64,000 bases of DNA from Nitzschia sp. pyKryTriq1 (Eukaryota; Bacillariophyta; Bacillariophyceae; Bacillariales; Bacillariaceae). The notes beneath the pieces are model-generated. The model did no database searches. It saw only the letters and a program-made list of their open reading frames with translations, and was not told the origin of the DNA. Made by a program: the position numbers and the translations under genes. Below are positions 44,449-55,252 of the stretch, one piece after another. Each line of letters begins with the position of its first letter. Positions within the stretch are counted from its first letter, which is position 1. The stretch lies in the NCBI GenBank assembly GCA_956465555.1, contig OY101131.1, positions 819,469 to 883,468 on the forward strand, given 5' to 3'.

Positions 44449-47400
44449 ATGGCCCCAGAGAAGAAAGATAAGATGGCCTCGAAACGGAGCAAGTCGCCCA
44501 AGCGCGGCAAGTCTCCGAAGAGAGACAAGAGCCCAGGGACGAGGGGGGCGAAGAAGGGCGGCAAGAAGAGCGCCGGCGTCAACGATCTCAGCAGTTTTCG
44601 CGGTGACGAGCGGCCTACCACCATCACGGCGGACAATATCTTGGATGTGCTTCCGCAAGAGTACCAGCAGTTCGCTCGCGAGGGAAGCGCCAGCGTTGAC
44701 CCTCTGCTATACTACCTGCCGAAACAAGCCGCGGGCGCCTCGGGAAACAAGTTTCCGAACTTTCGCGTCTTGCTGGCGGCTGCCGAGGACGACATCCGCC
44801 TGCACAGAGCCCGCTTGCAGGCCGCCACCAGGCAAGACCTGGCACTCCTCCGCACCTATCAACTCGAGACGGACTCGCTGTGGCTGGCACGCCAGCAACG
44901 CCTCAACGAGAGAGAACTCATGCTCAGCAAGCTTGACACGGAGCGGCCCATCATTCTCAAGGAGCTCATCACGCCACCCACAGGACTCACCGCGGAAGAA
45001 GCCGCCCAGGTGCAGCTTGCGAGGTGGCAGCGGGCGCTGGAACTGTACGTCTACTACCCGAAGCAGCAAGATCAACTTGGAATGCTTGAGTTGCTCGAAC
45101 TTCTGAGTGAGGTTGGAGGTGTGGCAGAGGTAAGTTGGGGTGCCGTGGCCATGTCCCCGTTTTTTTGTCGCACTCCACGTGCTAATCACTAGATCGTCCT
45201 ACGTCTCCATTCGCAGGAGGACCGTCTCTCCAATGTCCTCGAACAAGCATCAAGCATGTGCGAGACCCTGGTGGACGTCACCAAACAAATTGTTACGGAC
45301 GCAACTGAACAAATTTCAGAAAGTGAAGACGCCTATCAAGTGAGATTGGAGGCTCACGAAGTGTTCGCCCGCAATGCACTCCTCCGAACTGAAGAGATCC
45401 AAAATCAGTTCAGGTTAGTTGTTTTACTGCCGCCTACTACATACTCAATTGTTCGTACCGGGAGCTCTACCGTTTCGAATCTTCTTCTCATTCTCCGTTT
45501 TTCATTTCTTCGTTTTCTTCTTCAAAACTGCTCCTAATTCAGGATCAATGGACGAGCAGCGCTCCAAATCGGAAATCAACTCGAATTCGCGGAGCGAAAA
45601 CGACAACGATGTGAATCTGCTTCCTTTTTGATTCGACGATGGTGGCTCATGGAAAGTCTAGCAGAGCAAGAAGCTCTTTCGGGAGAACCACTAAAAGTCC
45701 AAGAAGAAGTCCGCGGTGTCGTCCCATTGACTTCCTGTAGGATGGATCCCCTCTTTACCAAGCCTGAACACTCTCTAGAAGCATCGAGGGCCTTGAAGCA
45801 ACTACGGCAAGTGGTCAGAAGTCGAGGAAACGCAAACGCGGGGGGAGAAGGCCAAACCGATTCGACCAGTACGAGACGCTTCGATTTGACGGCCGATTTG
45901 ATACGAAGGACTTCGGACGCCATGGAGTAAGTGTCGAAGTATGTGTATTGCTCTTCGTTCTTTTGCCCAGAATGTAATCTCTGACACCGTGCGCTTCCTA
46001 TTCGTTCGAAGGCAACGCCTGCTCAATACTTTCACAGAAATATACGGCAAAGGGGGAACTTATGATTTTTCGGTACCGAAGCCAAGAGCAGGAATTATCC
46101 AGTGGCAAGAGTTGAGAAATCTAGCGAATGCTCTCTTGTTATTTGACGCAGGACGGAGTTTGCACAAGCGTTACGTCGAGATGGTAGTTTCGACCCGCTT
46201 CCCAGAGCTCTTTGATAAGTCTAAAATTGTACAAAGGAGCGACGGCGACAGCGAGAAGGGACGTGGGGAAGCCGGAGAAGAAAAAGCAAGCGTCGACGAC
46301 GAAGACGTCGACATGGATACGACGAGGAGCCAACTTTCAAGTCTCTTTCATCGCGTCTCGGAAGTTTGCATGCAAGAATTTCAACTGATTGCCTACGTTT
46401 TTGACTCACCGTCAGATGGAGTGGCTGGCGCGGAAAATATTCCACTCACTGTCGCTCGTGCTCTATGCACCCGTGTCATTGGGGATCCCAATCATGGCTT
46501 GCAGGCACGCATCAACGATCTTTTGGAGAGTATCGACCGAAAGAGCGACTTTGATTCAGGTGCCAAGAAACTGGATACCTTTGTAGTTATTCACGAGAAG
46601 GCTGCAGGTCTGTTTGCCCTGTTGAAGGACGCGGCAGAGCGTTTGTTAAGACACTCAGACCCGCAAGATTCTCCATCCGCTCGCAGCGCCGTGGAAAGCC
46701 TCAAATCTTTCCTCAACTCACAAGAGATTTCTCTCAATAGCGCCCATCGTCAGGGATACTTGAATCTCGAACTGCGACTTTTGCACCATAAATGCTGTGT
46801 GGCTCTGGATCAAGCCGGCTGCGCCCTAGTTCGTCCCATCCCGGTTAAAGTGGACCAGACGCTATTGGAAAAGGGAATTTTGCAAGAATACACCGCTCCT
46901 TTGGTGCCCTTGGACAAAGAAGCCTTGAAACGGGCTGGTTTCACTGATATTCTGAGTGGACCGCTCAAGCAGTCCGTTCTTCGACAACCTCTCATTGATG
47001 CGACTGATTCACTGGCTCGTGCCAGTTTGATGTTCGGGCGTGAAGGGGGAGAGTCGGCCGCTCGTGTCGTAGCCACGATTTACAATCAAATGTGTACCTT
47101 TTATGGACAGGCATTTTTATATCCCATTGTCGAGGCCCTCCAGGAAATGCTCAAGGCGAGTCCTCCCAGTCAAGCCCCACAACTGCCTTTCGACGAAGAA
47201 CAACCAGCTCACGATTTGGGAGTTGATTCGGCCATGTGGGTGGGCCTCGAACGAATCCACAGTGCCGCCAAGAGCTTTGACCGAGAAATGTGGGCCGAAA
47301 ACAAAAAAGAATCCAACCGTGTGTGGGAATTACTGACATCAAGTGGAGACAGTACAGGTGTCTCCAATAGCATGGCGGTAGCTCGCGAGTGCCGAGTCGA

Positions 47401-48214
47401 ATTCTTTACTGAATTGGAACACAGGGGAGAAGATGCGATTTTTCGTGCATTAGATACTCTGAGTGCCCATATTCAATGGATTCTAGTGACGGGAAGCGAA
47501 GCGATGATGTCGACGGGTGGAGCAAGGATCTTCAATTTGTCTGGTCCTTCTTCTGGGGTGAGAAGAGAATCATTTCTAAGTTGATACATGCTTTTATACA
47601 TATGCACTTGCAATACTCACGTTGTTTTCCTTTCCTTCTTGTTCTAGGGACCATACTCCGTCTCTTCCGGATCATCGTTGGAGGCTCCAAACAGTCCGGC
47701 CGTCAAGTCTCTCTGCTACTGCCTACGGGTCCAGTTCGTGCACGTCCAAGCAGCCTTGACTCCACCATCTTTGTCGGCCTTTTGGACCGCCCTCTCTATG
47801 CGTATCTATGACATTCTCGTGACCCGTCTTTTGCAGAGCTGGTATGTTTCGACGGTTGGAGCTGTTATTTTGGCCCGCGACGTTGAAGCCTTGAGAAGTG
47901 TTTCCATGCTAGCGGGGACTCAACACGGTCATTGGGACTTGCTTCGAGAATTGCTGACACTCTACATGACTCCGCCAGACGCCCTCAAAATCATGCTGGT
48001 GGGCTCCGATGGGGACGGCAAGGGTTTGTTTGCCCGAGCAGGCAAAGACCAGTCGTTAGTTTTCATGAGCCGACGGGTAGACTATCGCTATAAGACGACC
48101 CAAGGACAAAAAAAGAGCGGGTGGGTCACTCAACTTCTAGACGAATTGAAGGTCAGGGACCCAACCGACGGACCCATCAACATCGGGAAATTCGCGGCCG
48201 GTAGACGAACTTAG
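44449..48214 (+). CDS. SEC10: Exocyst complex subunit Sec10 (EXOC5)
   Basis: Tethering subunit of the octameric exocyst that docks secretory vesicles at the plasma membrane. Five exons (44449-45129, 45217-45413, 45543-45926, 46012-47557, 47648-48214) joined by GT-AG introns of 85-129 bp give 1124 residues, longer than human EXOC5 (708). The coiled-coil part includes A-L-Q-I-G-N-Q-L-E-F-A-E-R-K-R-Q-R, a Sec10 landmark. The C-terminus T-V-G-A-V-I-L-A-R-D-V-E, H-W-D-L-L-R-E-L-L-T-L-Y-M-T-P-P-D-A-L-K matches the family's last helical bundle. The extra length comes from a Lys/Ser/Pro/Arg-rich N-terminus (repeated K-S-P-K-R) and acidic insertions near the middle. Family assignment rests on remembered motifs, not alignment. 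Confidence 0.82.
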
Positions 48215-48391
48215 TGGTAACAAAATAAACAAAACGCAGCACCTATTGTACAAAGTAATATTTTGTTTGAATATCGCACATTGGCCTCTTGGTTCCCATT
48301 GGAAGGTTGTCGCCTTCTGTACGTCCTACCCGGTTTAATGCGAGCGATGGGAGCAGCCGGATCGAAAAAGGATTTTGCCGTAGGTAGAAGC

Positions 48392-49683
48392 TCAAAGTTT
48401 GGAAAGCTTTTCCCAAGCCACTTGCCCGATCGCAGCATCCTGGGCTCCCGTTCCAGTCAGATCGACAACAATAATCTCTTGGTCGTTTTCTCGCCCGGGT
48501 TTTCCATTGACGAGTTCGCCCAATTCCGCATAAACATCGTCTTCCGTCATGATTCCAGCCTGGATGGGTGCGCGAAGTTCCCCGACTAACAATTGAGCAG
48601 CATGTAAGAATTCAGGGTTCACGTACCGGTACGAATACATTGGAAAATTCAAATGACGGTAGTACAAGCATAGAGTTCACAAATCACAATTTCAATTCAC
48701 CTTTTCGAGTTTGTTTGACCAAATCGGCAATATACTTGCTTGCTTTCAAGACGTCGTTGGGAATTTCTTGTTTGGTCGCTTGATCGCTGCCAGATGCAAT
48801 GATAGTGGTGCCGGGCTGCAGCCAGCCCAGCTCGAGAACCGTCGCCGATCCTGGAGTCTGAGTAAAGATGACATTGCTTTGCTTGCAGAGTTCCTTGGCA
48901 GAAGACGCTACCTTGAAGTCAATGCCTAGTTCGGCAGACATTTCCTCGGCAAATTCTTCGGCTCCCGCCAGGCCAAAGGCTACCCCGCCCTGAAACTTTG
49001 GCCGCACCGCCGCAGCCGCTCTTGCCATATTCCTAGCAATTGCACCACACCCAATAAAGCCAATTGTATTTCCCTCAAGGGGAGTGGTATATTTCAACGC
49101 CACAGCCCCCGCAGCCCCCGTCCTCAAATCGGTCATCGCTCGATTCTCCTGAAAGATACCAAGGGGAGCTCCAGTCACCGCATCCACCACCACAAAGATA
49201 CCTGAACCAGGAGGAAGACCCTTTTCTAAATTCTTGTAGAAGCTCACACATGCCAGCTTGACCGTGAACGTAGATGTACCACTCACGTATCCACCTAAAC
49301 AGCGCACGATAAATCACATCAAACGCAAGCTTGGCGCAGTCAGAGGATTCTATCTGATCAGCACATCAAGACATAGCGCCACCCTCATTCCTGCCCAACG
49401 TACCTTTGATGTGGCAATCTCCCGGTCCGGCGTTTGCCGTCTCATCAATCCCAATATGCATGGGCATCGGGACATCCACCTTTCCCTGTGCAAGTGCCCC
49501 GAATGCTTTTTCGACGGAATCAATGGCATCTTTCACGCTCAAATTCGACGTGACAGTTTCATAGGTAAACAAACGCGGCGCGGGAAAGGTCGCAAACGAT
49601 CTCAACGATGATGATGATGATGATGACGTAGTGCGGACTGCGAGCTGCGTGGAGAAAGCTCGAGATACGATGGATGAAATCAT
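48392..49683 (-). CDS. Ornithine cyclodeaminase / mu-crystallin family enzyme
   Basis: NAD(P)H-dependent enzyme family that includes ornithine cyclodeaminase, alanine dehydrogenase and ketimine reductase. Three exons (49683-49404, 49294-48701, 48585-48392) with GT-AG introns of 109 and 115 bp give 355 residues. The family block K-G-G-Y-V-S-G-T-S-T-F-T-V-K is restored only across intron 1. The dinucleotide-binding loop is G-F-I-G-C-G-A-I-A-R. G-E-L-R-A-P-I-Q-A-G and A-E-L-G-E-L-V-N-G-K-P-G-R mark the C-terminal part. The N-terminus (S-S-I-V-S-R-A-F-S-T-Q-L-A-V-R-T-T, then seven Ser) has the Arg/Ser-rich, acid-poor look of a mitochondrial presequence. The substrate cannot be decided from sequence. 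Confidence 0.88.
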
Positions 49684-50085
49684 GGCTCAGAATAAATTAT
49701 TATTACTATAGGAGAGTGATAGGGATTATACGCGAGTATCTTTGTCGTCCGAGCTTTCCTTTTTGCTTTGATCTTATTGTGATTTGTGATGTTTGTGAGG
49801 TGACATTTGTGATGTTTGTGAGGTGACATGTGCGCTTTCTGCATGTGTGCACTTTCCGCATTCGCTTGCCGCTTGCGCTTTCCGCATGCGCTTTCCATTT
49901 TTTTTTGCACGTTGTTGAACGTTGCACTTTCCAACTTGGATCCAACCCCTTATTCGGGGGATGGGGCGCTGCCGGGATCTTGCTTGCTGTGTACCTGGGA
50001 CCTTTGGGGGAAGATTCCCAAGTAGTAAATTGTACTATTGAATTTCTGGTACATACAAGTGGCCTTCTGATTGTCCGCGAATGAA
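49684..50085. repeat. Intergenic stretch with a 23-bp tandem duplication
   Basis: A unit TTGTGATGTTTGTGAGGTGA plus CAT occurs twice in tandem at about 49783-49829. It is followed by GCTTTC-C/T-GCAT-like words repeated through 49891. No gene is supported. Confidence 0.55.
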
Positions 50086-50621
50086 TATGATCAATCTACT
50101 CGTAGTAGAATGTATGGCTCTGAACTAAGAGTGTATACAACAGTACAATGATTTATAATAGAATAGGATAACAACAGCAAGGAGGTCGGAAGGATAGTGG
50201 GAAGAGTTACAAGGGTCTCGGTACCACTCTTGATCGAGTGGTTGCTGTGACTCCGCCTTGCTTCTTCCCTCCTGACATGCGTAGAATATCTTCGCCTTGC
50301 ATTATCCTCTAGTCTAGTTGGTCGGACAGTCTGCCCTCTGAGAACCGCTCCGCTATGGTCTGGTTGTAGTTTGATTCGTTCCAGGTTCACTTGGGTTTTC
50401 TTTTCTAGCTCGGTCATTCGCTGTACCGTGGTCCTGGCAACAGGTATACCGCTGACGGGCAATACGTGGTAGCTCATAAGCGACCCCACGTTTCGGGCGA
50501 TGCCGAGGAACCGGCCCATTTCGATGGGGCCTATTCCGGAGTCGGGTTTCAACCACACTAGATCATAGAACCCAAAATCAAGATGATCGAAAGTTTGGAT
50601 TTCAAAGATTTGACCATACAC
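50086..50621 (-). mobile_element. Broken Ty1/copia pol fragment
   Basis: Fossil fragment read on the minus strand. The segment F-Y-D-L-V-W-L-K-P-D, G-R-F-L-G-I-A-R-N-V-G-S-L-M-S-Y-H-V-L-P and A-R-T-T-V-Q-R-M-T resembles the C-terminal integrase part of copia-type pol, as in diatom CoDi elements (consensus there: R-x-L-G-x-A-x-N-V-G, then Y-W-x-L, then A-R-S-T-V). The remainder of the frame is unrelated-looking. No LTR, primer site or other pol domain was found next to it. It is clearly broken, a small piece of an element; age cannot be told without a relative to compare. Confidence 0.65.
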
Positions 50622-51168
50622 AAGAGAGATGATTCTCTTGAAGAGAAGAATGGTTGTTGGTCGGTGGAATAAATAAAATGGCGTGCGGCGTGTGAGCGGT
50701 GTGCGGCGTGTGATGGCGTAGTTGATGTTTGATGTGTGGTGATTGAGTGCGGTATCGTGCTCGCGCCAAGTTGGATATGTTGGATTCCGGGTTCCGGATT
50801 CCGTGTTCGCGTCGCGCTGTTGTCAAACTGCTCCAGCAGAAGAAAACGAGGTCGCTGTCTTGGCCATTTTTTTGTTATGGCCAATGACCAGCAAGCTTGT
50901 TGCTACTACGTACTACTGTACGTCTACTCCGAGACCTATCTAAAAGGAAGTAGAAGTGCAAGATATTGTGATCTAACATTCGAGGCAGCAGGAAATTCAA
51001 ACTTTTTTATCATCACCATCGTCGAGCATCGATCATTGTGATAACAGCGGATAGCAAAGCATGTAAAGGTAGATTATAGTAATAGATAATAATAAAGTCA
51101 TGGTCATCAATCTCGGAGGATTGGTGAATGGTGTGAGTGGAAATCTATGATGATATGGAGATCTTGTG
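50622..51168. other. Intergenic, no gene seen
   Basis: Flank of the copia fragment and 3' side of the GT8-like gene. GTGTGCGGCGTGTGA-like words repeat at 50687-50715. Nothing coding is supported. Confidence 0.4.
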
Positions 51169-52710
51169 CTAGCGCCATGCGTGGAATGCTGGAATTCCCG
51201 ATTCCAGATCCCTTCGTATCATTGCGCTGTTGTCACATTGTACGACTTCCATGGTCAATGGATATCCGGGGTGCTGCCCGATGGGAATCTGACTTTCTCC
51301 CAAATACCGGACGTAGTGCCAAGGAATCCGAACGTAGTAGTCGACCAGACCCCAGGTCTTCATATAGTCTTGTTGCGCCCGTTTCGAGTCGGAACACTTC
51401 TTGCTGCGAATGCAGTACTTGAGCACACCTTGATTCGTGTCCATGTAGGATTCACCAGCTGGTGGCCGGCCTGTAAAGTGCGCCATACCGACACGATCTT
51501 GCCCATGCAATAGTGTATGTGGATCGGGTCGCCATCCATGTCCCATGTGAGTATCCCATTCCTTGGGCAAAGGCTTCGCTGCAATCTGAGGGAAGGCTTT
51601 CGCGACTGCTACCAAGAGATTCTGATCGTTCGTATGGACAATTTCTGGTAATTCGTCCAGAAGCTCCCAAAAGAGTTCGATGTGCTCTAAATAGTAGACA
51701 GCAAAACCACTGTTCGGCCATGTTGCCGACCACTGATAAATTATCGGCAATTTTCTGCTGTTGCTTTCGGTATCACCAATGGTATGGGAGGTGTCTTTCG
51801 ATTGTGAAACACCAACTGTAGTTTGTGTTGTGTGTTGTTGTTGCTGATGATCTTCGTCGCGGATTACGTTTCGCCAAAGATCGTTCAGATTGGAGAGAAC
51901 TACCACATCCGCATCCATGTACAAGATGGAATTGATACGTCCCACGACTCCTGGTGCTTTGTCCGGAGATTCTGCGTCCTTTTGTTGCCGTAGTCGCCAG
52001 TAGGGAAGAATGACCTTGTAAGCTAGCAATCTATAGTACACGCCCATGGGATATGCTCCATCCAGATCTTTTCCCCGAAACTTTTGGGTCAAAAAGGCAG
52101 TCCATTCGCCATGGTATGTTTCCACATTATAAATGGTGATTCGTATCGGTTGTCGAAAGTAAACGTGGTTTGTATTGTTCTTGTGATGGTTGGATGCATC
52201 ACCACGATCATCCGGCGTACTGCTACTAGAGTGCTGTGGTGTTGTCGTTCTTTCGTCCCGAATCTCACCCAACCGAGCCTTGGCGAGACGGACTCGAATA
52301 GCTTGTTCGGCATCAGAATTTACAAGGATATGGATATGCAGTGGGTTATCCAATGGGGCGTTCAACAGTGTACTCTTGAGGTTGACTTCCCACTGATCAA
52401 GGAATCCGGTTTTGTTGCCGTGTAGTCCGTACAAAACATGGACCGTTTCGTCGAGCGGCGAGGAGGACGAGGATTCTTCTGTGGAAACCACTCCTACTCC
52501 ATTAATAGGTGAGTCCCACCACTTGACATCCCTTTGGTTTCCAAGAGTGCCCATATCCTCGTAGGAAGGATCCCCCCTTCTCCAACCGGAAAGATCCAGT
52601 TCTCCTACACAGAGAGTGGCTAGTAGTCCGAGGTAGACGACAAGTGTCATTTTAGGCTTTTGTTGTTGCCTTACGGGCCGATCCCCAGCAGCCGTATGTT
52701 CTAGATTCAT
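51169..52710 (-). CDS. GT8-like glycosyltransferase
   Basis: Single exon, 513 residues from ATG 52710. A hydrophobic segment near residues 20-36 (M-T-L-V-V-Y-L-G-L-L-A-T-L-C) acts as signal or membrane anchor. The catalytic part has a DxD metal site in I-L-Y-M-D-A-D-V-V-V-L-S-N-L, N-S-G-F-A-V-Y-Y-L, D-Q-N-L-L-V-A-V and H-F-T-G-R-P, in the order seen in GT8 enzymes such as LARGE and glycogenin. Low-complexity inserts rich in Ser, His and Gln separate the blocks. A Met at residue 21 is an alternative start. The sugar donor is unknown. It diverges from the methyltransferase gene at 53789. Confidence 0.78.
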   Translation of the reverse strand: MNLEHTAAGDRPVRQQQKPKMTLVVYLGLLATLCVGELDLSGWRRGDPSYEDMGTLGNQRDVKWWDSPINGVGVVSTEESSSSSPLDETVHVLYGLHGNKTGFLDQWEVNLKSTLLNAPLDNPLHIHILVNSDAEQAIRVRLAKARLGEIRDERTTTPQHSSSSTPDDRGDASNHHKNNTNHVYFRQPIRITIYNVETYHGEWTAFLTQKFRGKDLDGAYPMGVYYRLLAYKVILPYWRLRQQKDAESPDKAPGVVGRINSILYMDADVVVLSNLNDLWRNVIRDEDHQQQQHTTQTTVGVSQSKDTSHTIGDTESNSRKLPIIYQWSATWPNSGFAVYYLEHIELFWELLDELPEIVHTNDQNLLVAVAKAFPQIAAKPLPKEWDTHMGHGWRPDPHTLLHGQDRVGMAHFTGRPPAGESYMDTNQGVLKYCIRSKKCSDSKRAQQDYMKTWGLVDYYVRIPWHYVRYLGESQIPIGQHPGYPLTMEVVQCDNSAMIRRDLESGIPAFHAWR

Positions 52711-53045
52711 GTTGTTGTTGTTGTGGTTGTATCACATACAAGTAGACTACTGCACAAGATAATACGAGATAGATGCGAAGAGGACGAGAGGGCAACTTCA
52801 GCAATCGTAGGGAGGGTGCTTCACTAATTTACTTAACGAAATCATTCTCAATACGTTAAGTAATGGCGAATAGTGAGGCAGTTCGTTCCGAACTGCCTCA
52901 GTTCTTTGACGAACTGCCTCACCTAACTTGAGCTTGTGATTGGCTATCTAGAGCTCGCCGAGGAATCATCGTCGTCATCAATAACGCTCGTCATCAATAA
53001 CGCTCGCGTCATCATAACGCTCTATCGCTTTGTGGGGGCAACCGA
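52711..53045. repeat. Intergenic region with an inverted-repeat cluster
   Basis: GAGGCAGTTCG at 52875-52885 is followed by its exact complement at 52889-52899 (3-nt loop) and again within 52910-52922, giving two alternative hairpins with 11- and 13-bp arms. At 52970-53015 the word CATCAATAACGCTCG repeats. No gene is supported. Confidence 0.65.
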
Positions 53046-53265
53046 AAAACCGGGGTCCCCGACCCCCATTTATATAATTGCCGTTATTTTAACTACTGTA
53101 TCGTCCATTTCAAACCACTAGCTTTACCTCCGGAGTAAGCTTTTGATTCCTACGTTCATCCCTGAACGTTAGAATTGAATAGAAAAGGATTTAACAAGAG
53201 CATACTTTAAGAGTAGCAATGGGGTCCCCGACCCGGCCTCAACCCGGGTCGGGAACCCCGGTTTT
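53046..53265. mobile_element. 220-bp MITE-like element with 20-bp inverted ends
   Basis: Terminal inverted repeats AAAACCGGGGTCCCCGACCC (53046-53065) and its complement (53246-53265) match at 19 of 20 positions. A 14-bp part of the left end recurs directly at 53221-53234, so the right end can also fold on itself. The interior is A/T-rich and non-coding. Size, ends and lack of coding capacity suit a miniature DNA transposon. No target-site duplication was found and no second copy is in the window, so an ordinary inverted repeat is possible. Confidence 0.55.
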
Positions 53266-53269
53266 AGCT

Positions 53270-53386
53270 TCAAATTTTGGCGGGAGCCGGAGCCTGCTTC
53301 TGTATCTGCTTCCGCTTCGGAGCCGGAGCCGGAGCCGGTACTGGAGCCGGAGCCCTCTTCTGTTTCTGCTTTCGCCTCGGAGCCAT
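53270..53386 (-). CDS. Possible 38-residue Lys/Ala/Pro-rich peptide
   Basis: ATG 53386 opens a 38-codon frame reading M-A-P-R-R-K-Q-K-Q-K-R, then alternating Ala-Pro, then K-R-K-Q-I-Q-K-Q and Ala-Pro again, ending K-I. Two halves repeat the pattern basic-Gln block plus Ala-Pro block. It resembles histone H1 or ribosomal-protein tails. It abuts the MITE-like element. No expression evidence and no family; it may be a chance product of a GGAGCC repeat. Confidence 0.25.
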   Translation of the reverse strand: MAPRRKQKQKRAPAPVPAPAPAPKRKQIQKQAPAPAKI

Positions 53387-53788
53387 TGTTTTACTACTAA
53401 TTTGTAATACGTGTGAAAAAGAGCTTTCTGACACTGCACTGGTCCTAATGGCTCGCTGTAATTTGTAATACATTGCCAGACAGGTAGTTACTACAGCACG
53501 TGTTATCGCGTGGGCGAGAAGAAGAAAATTCGTGGCGAAAATTATTTCCGGTGACCTGCGCCCGCGCGACACGGCTTATGTACCGCGGTAGTAGGCGTTT
53601 GCCACAATCACTCTGGCTCCCCATCCGCTGCATCATAACAACAAAATAATGACACATATGATACAGTACCAGTACTGGTACCGGTACCGGTAACACTCAC
53701 CACTCACTCATAAACCCCCTTTCATCTCCTCCTTGCCAGAGATCCCACATTCGCATTCCTTTCGTGTCGTTGCGTTTCATCTGATATC
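53387..53788. promoter_or_regulatory. Upstream region of the methyltransferase gene
   Basis: No gene is supported. A dense run of overlapping GTACCGGTAC/GTACTGGTAC words occurs at 53663-53693, about 100 bp before the start codon. Confidence 0.4.
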
Positions 53789-54898
53789 ATGGTCATAAGA
53801 AGCGTGGGTGATTCACTTAATTGTTCTCCCAAGTTGAATGGCGTATTTGCCCTCATCTCAATTTCGAGTCTGATTTACTCGCTATACTCCCATGAGAGTA
53901 CCTTCGGCTCGACAGCTCGCGGATTGGATCTAGAACAACAAATGAATGTTCTTCTAAATAATCGTGACGCAATAAATAGCCTCCAATCTTCAAAAAATCA
54001 CATGTTGAGCCTCAAGCCTCTGGACCATTCCTTGCACCCCAAATGGAAATTGTGGCAAGAAATGTCTTCTGAAGAGCAAAACTCAGCCCTCGAGGAAGCT
54101 GGTTCCTACTTAACCAAGTACGGCAAGATGATTTCCAAAAAGGAACGAGGAAAAATTAAGCAAGGAGAATGCGAATTCGTTGAGTTCAAGAACGGACACG
54201 CACTATGTGGTCCACGACCCACGACTGCCAACAACTGTACATTTTTCTCCTTTGGTATCAACGATGATCCCAGTTTTGACATCGAGTTGGGAGAGGAGTG
54301 GCAATGTCGTGGCTTTGCTGGAGACCCAACTGTGCAGCATCCATCAAAATTGCACCCCCGTGTGACATTTCACAGCGTCGGTGCAAGTATGCTTAGCGAT
54401 AACGAAGAGCGCAAGATCGACAAGGGTGGCACGGAGGACTGGTGGACGACATCCATGCCGAAGCTTCGTTTCTGGCTGGGAGTTGAGCACATCAATATTG
54501 TCAAGCTTGACTGCGAAGGATGCGAGTTTGCTCTAGCACGGGATATTCTCAGAGAGGATCCTCACTTTCTCTATCATGTAGACCAGATCTCCATTGAGAC
54601 GCACGTCTCGCGAACATGGTTGAATACGCGGGAGGAATTGTACTATTTTGCACTCCAGTTCGCGCTTTTGGAAGAAGCCGGTTTCCGTCTTGAATGGAGC
54701 GACATCTTTGGCTGTAGTAAACGCCACGAAATCGAAGGTTGTCTTCCAGACCTGGAAAGATTTGGTTTCCCATGCGGTTACGAGCCATGGCCTGGTAAAC
54801 CCAACGTCGTTCTGGGACGGAGCTGCCATGATTTTCTATGGAAAAGGTACCCAAAGGGAGAGGAACAACAACTGACTACTCGTACAGATCAAGATTAG
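53789..54898 (+). CDS. FkbM/METTL24-like methyltransferase, membrane-anchored
   Basis: Single exon, 369 residues. An N-terminal hydrophobic stretch (G-V-F-A-L-I-S-I-S-S-L-I-Y-S-L) predicts a signal anchor facing the secretory lumen. The SAM-dependent methyltransferase part has F-S-F-G-I-N-D-D-P-S-F-D-I-E-L, R-V-T-F-H-S-V-G-A-S and the key block I-V-K-L-D-C-E-G-C-E-F-A-L, which matches the v-K-x-D-x-E-G-x-E motif of FkbM-like methyltransferases and METTL24. Many cysteines fit an extracytoplasmic domain. The substrate is unknown; members of the wider family O-methylate sugars. It lies between GT8-like and GT31-like genes, which supports a glycan role by inference. Confidence 0.75.
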   Translation: MVIRSVGDSLNCSPKLNGVFALISISSLIYSLYSHESTFGSTARGLDLEQQMNVLLNNRDAINSLQSSKNHMLSLKPLDHSLHPKWKLWQEMSSEEQNSALEEAGSYLTKYGKMISKKERGKIKQGECEFVEFKNGHALCGPRPTTANNCTFFSFGINDDPSFDIELGEEWQCRGFAGDPTVQHPSKLHPRVTFHSVGASMLSDNEERKIDKGGTEDWWTTSMPKLRFWLGVEHINIVKLDCEGCEFALARDILREDPHFLYHVDQISIETHVSRTWLNTREELYYFALQFALLEEAGFRLEWSDIFGCSKRHEIEGCLPDLERFGFPCGYEPWPGKPNVVLGRSCHDFLWKRYPKGEEQQLTTRTDQD

Positions 54899-55252
54899 GT
54901 AGGGTAGAGAAGACCACTAGAATTTTGAAGCAAACGAACTAAACTATACTCACTCTTTTTAGTGTCGATTGTTTTATTACGATTACGTTAGTAGAAGGAC
55001 GACAACAACGACAGCATACTACATTTAATTGACGATAGGAGAGAGGTTTCCAATAAAAAACAGGGTCGGCCTCCTCTCGACGAATGCCCGTCTAATCGGC
55101 ACGCTGCTCCCATAGGTACGAATTCAAAAAAGCGACGGCTCATTGGCAGTCAAATCTAAACAGTATCCTTCTCGGTTGTTGCGTAGCAAGCCGAGAACCA
55201 TAGAGACTGAACCTTCCTCCCAAACCGAAGGGAAGTAATACTTAGCATATAA
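54899..55252. other. Convergent 3' interval, no gene seen
   Basis: Between the methyltransferase stop and the GT31-like stop. Only short frames occur, and no repeats stand out. Confidence 0.5.
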
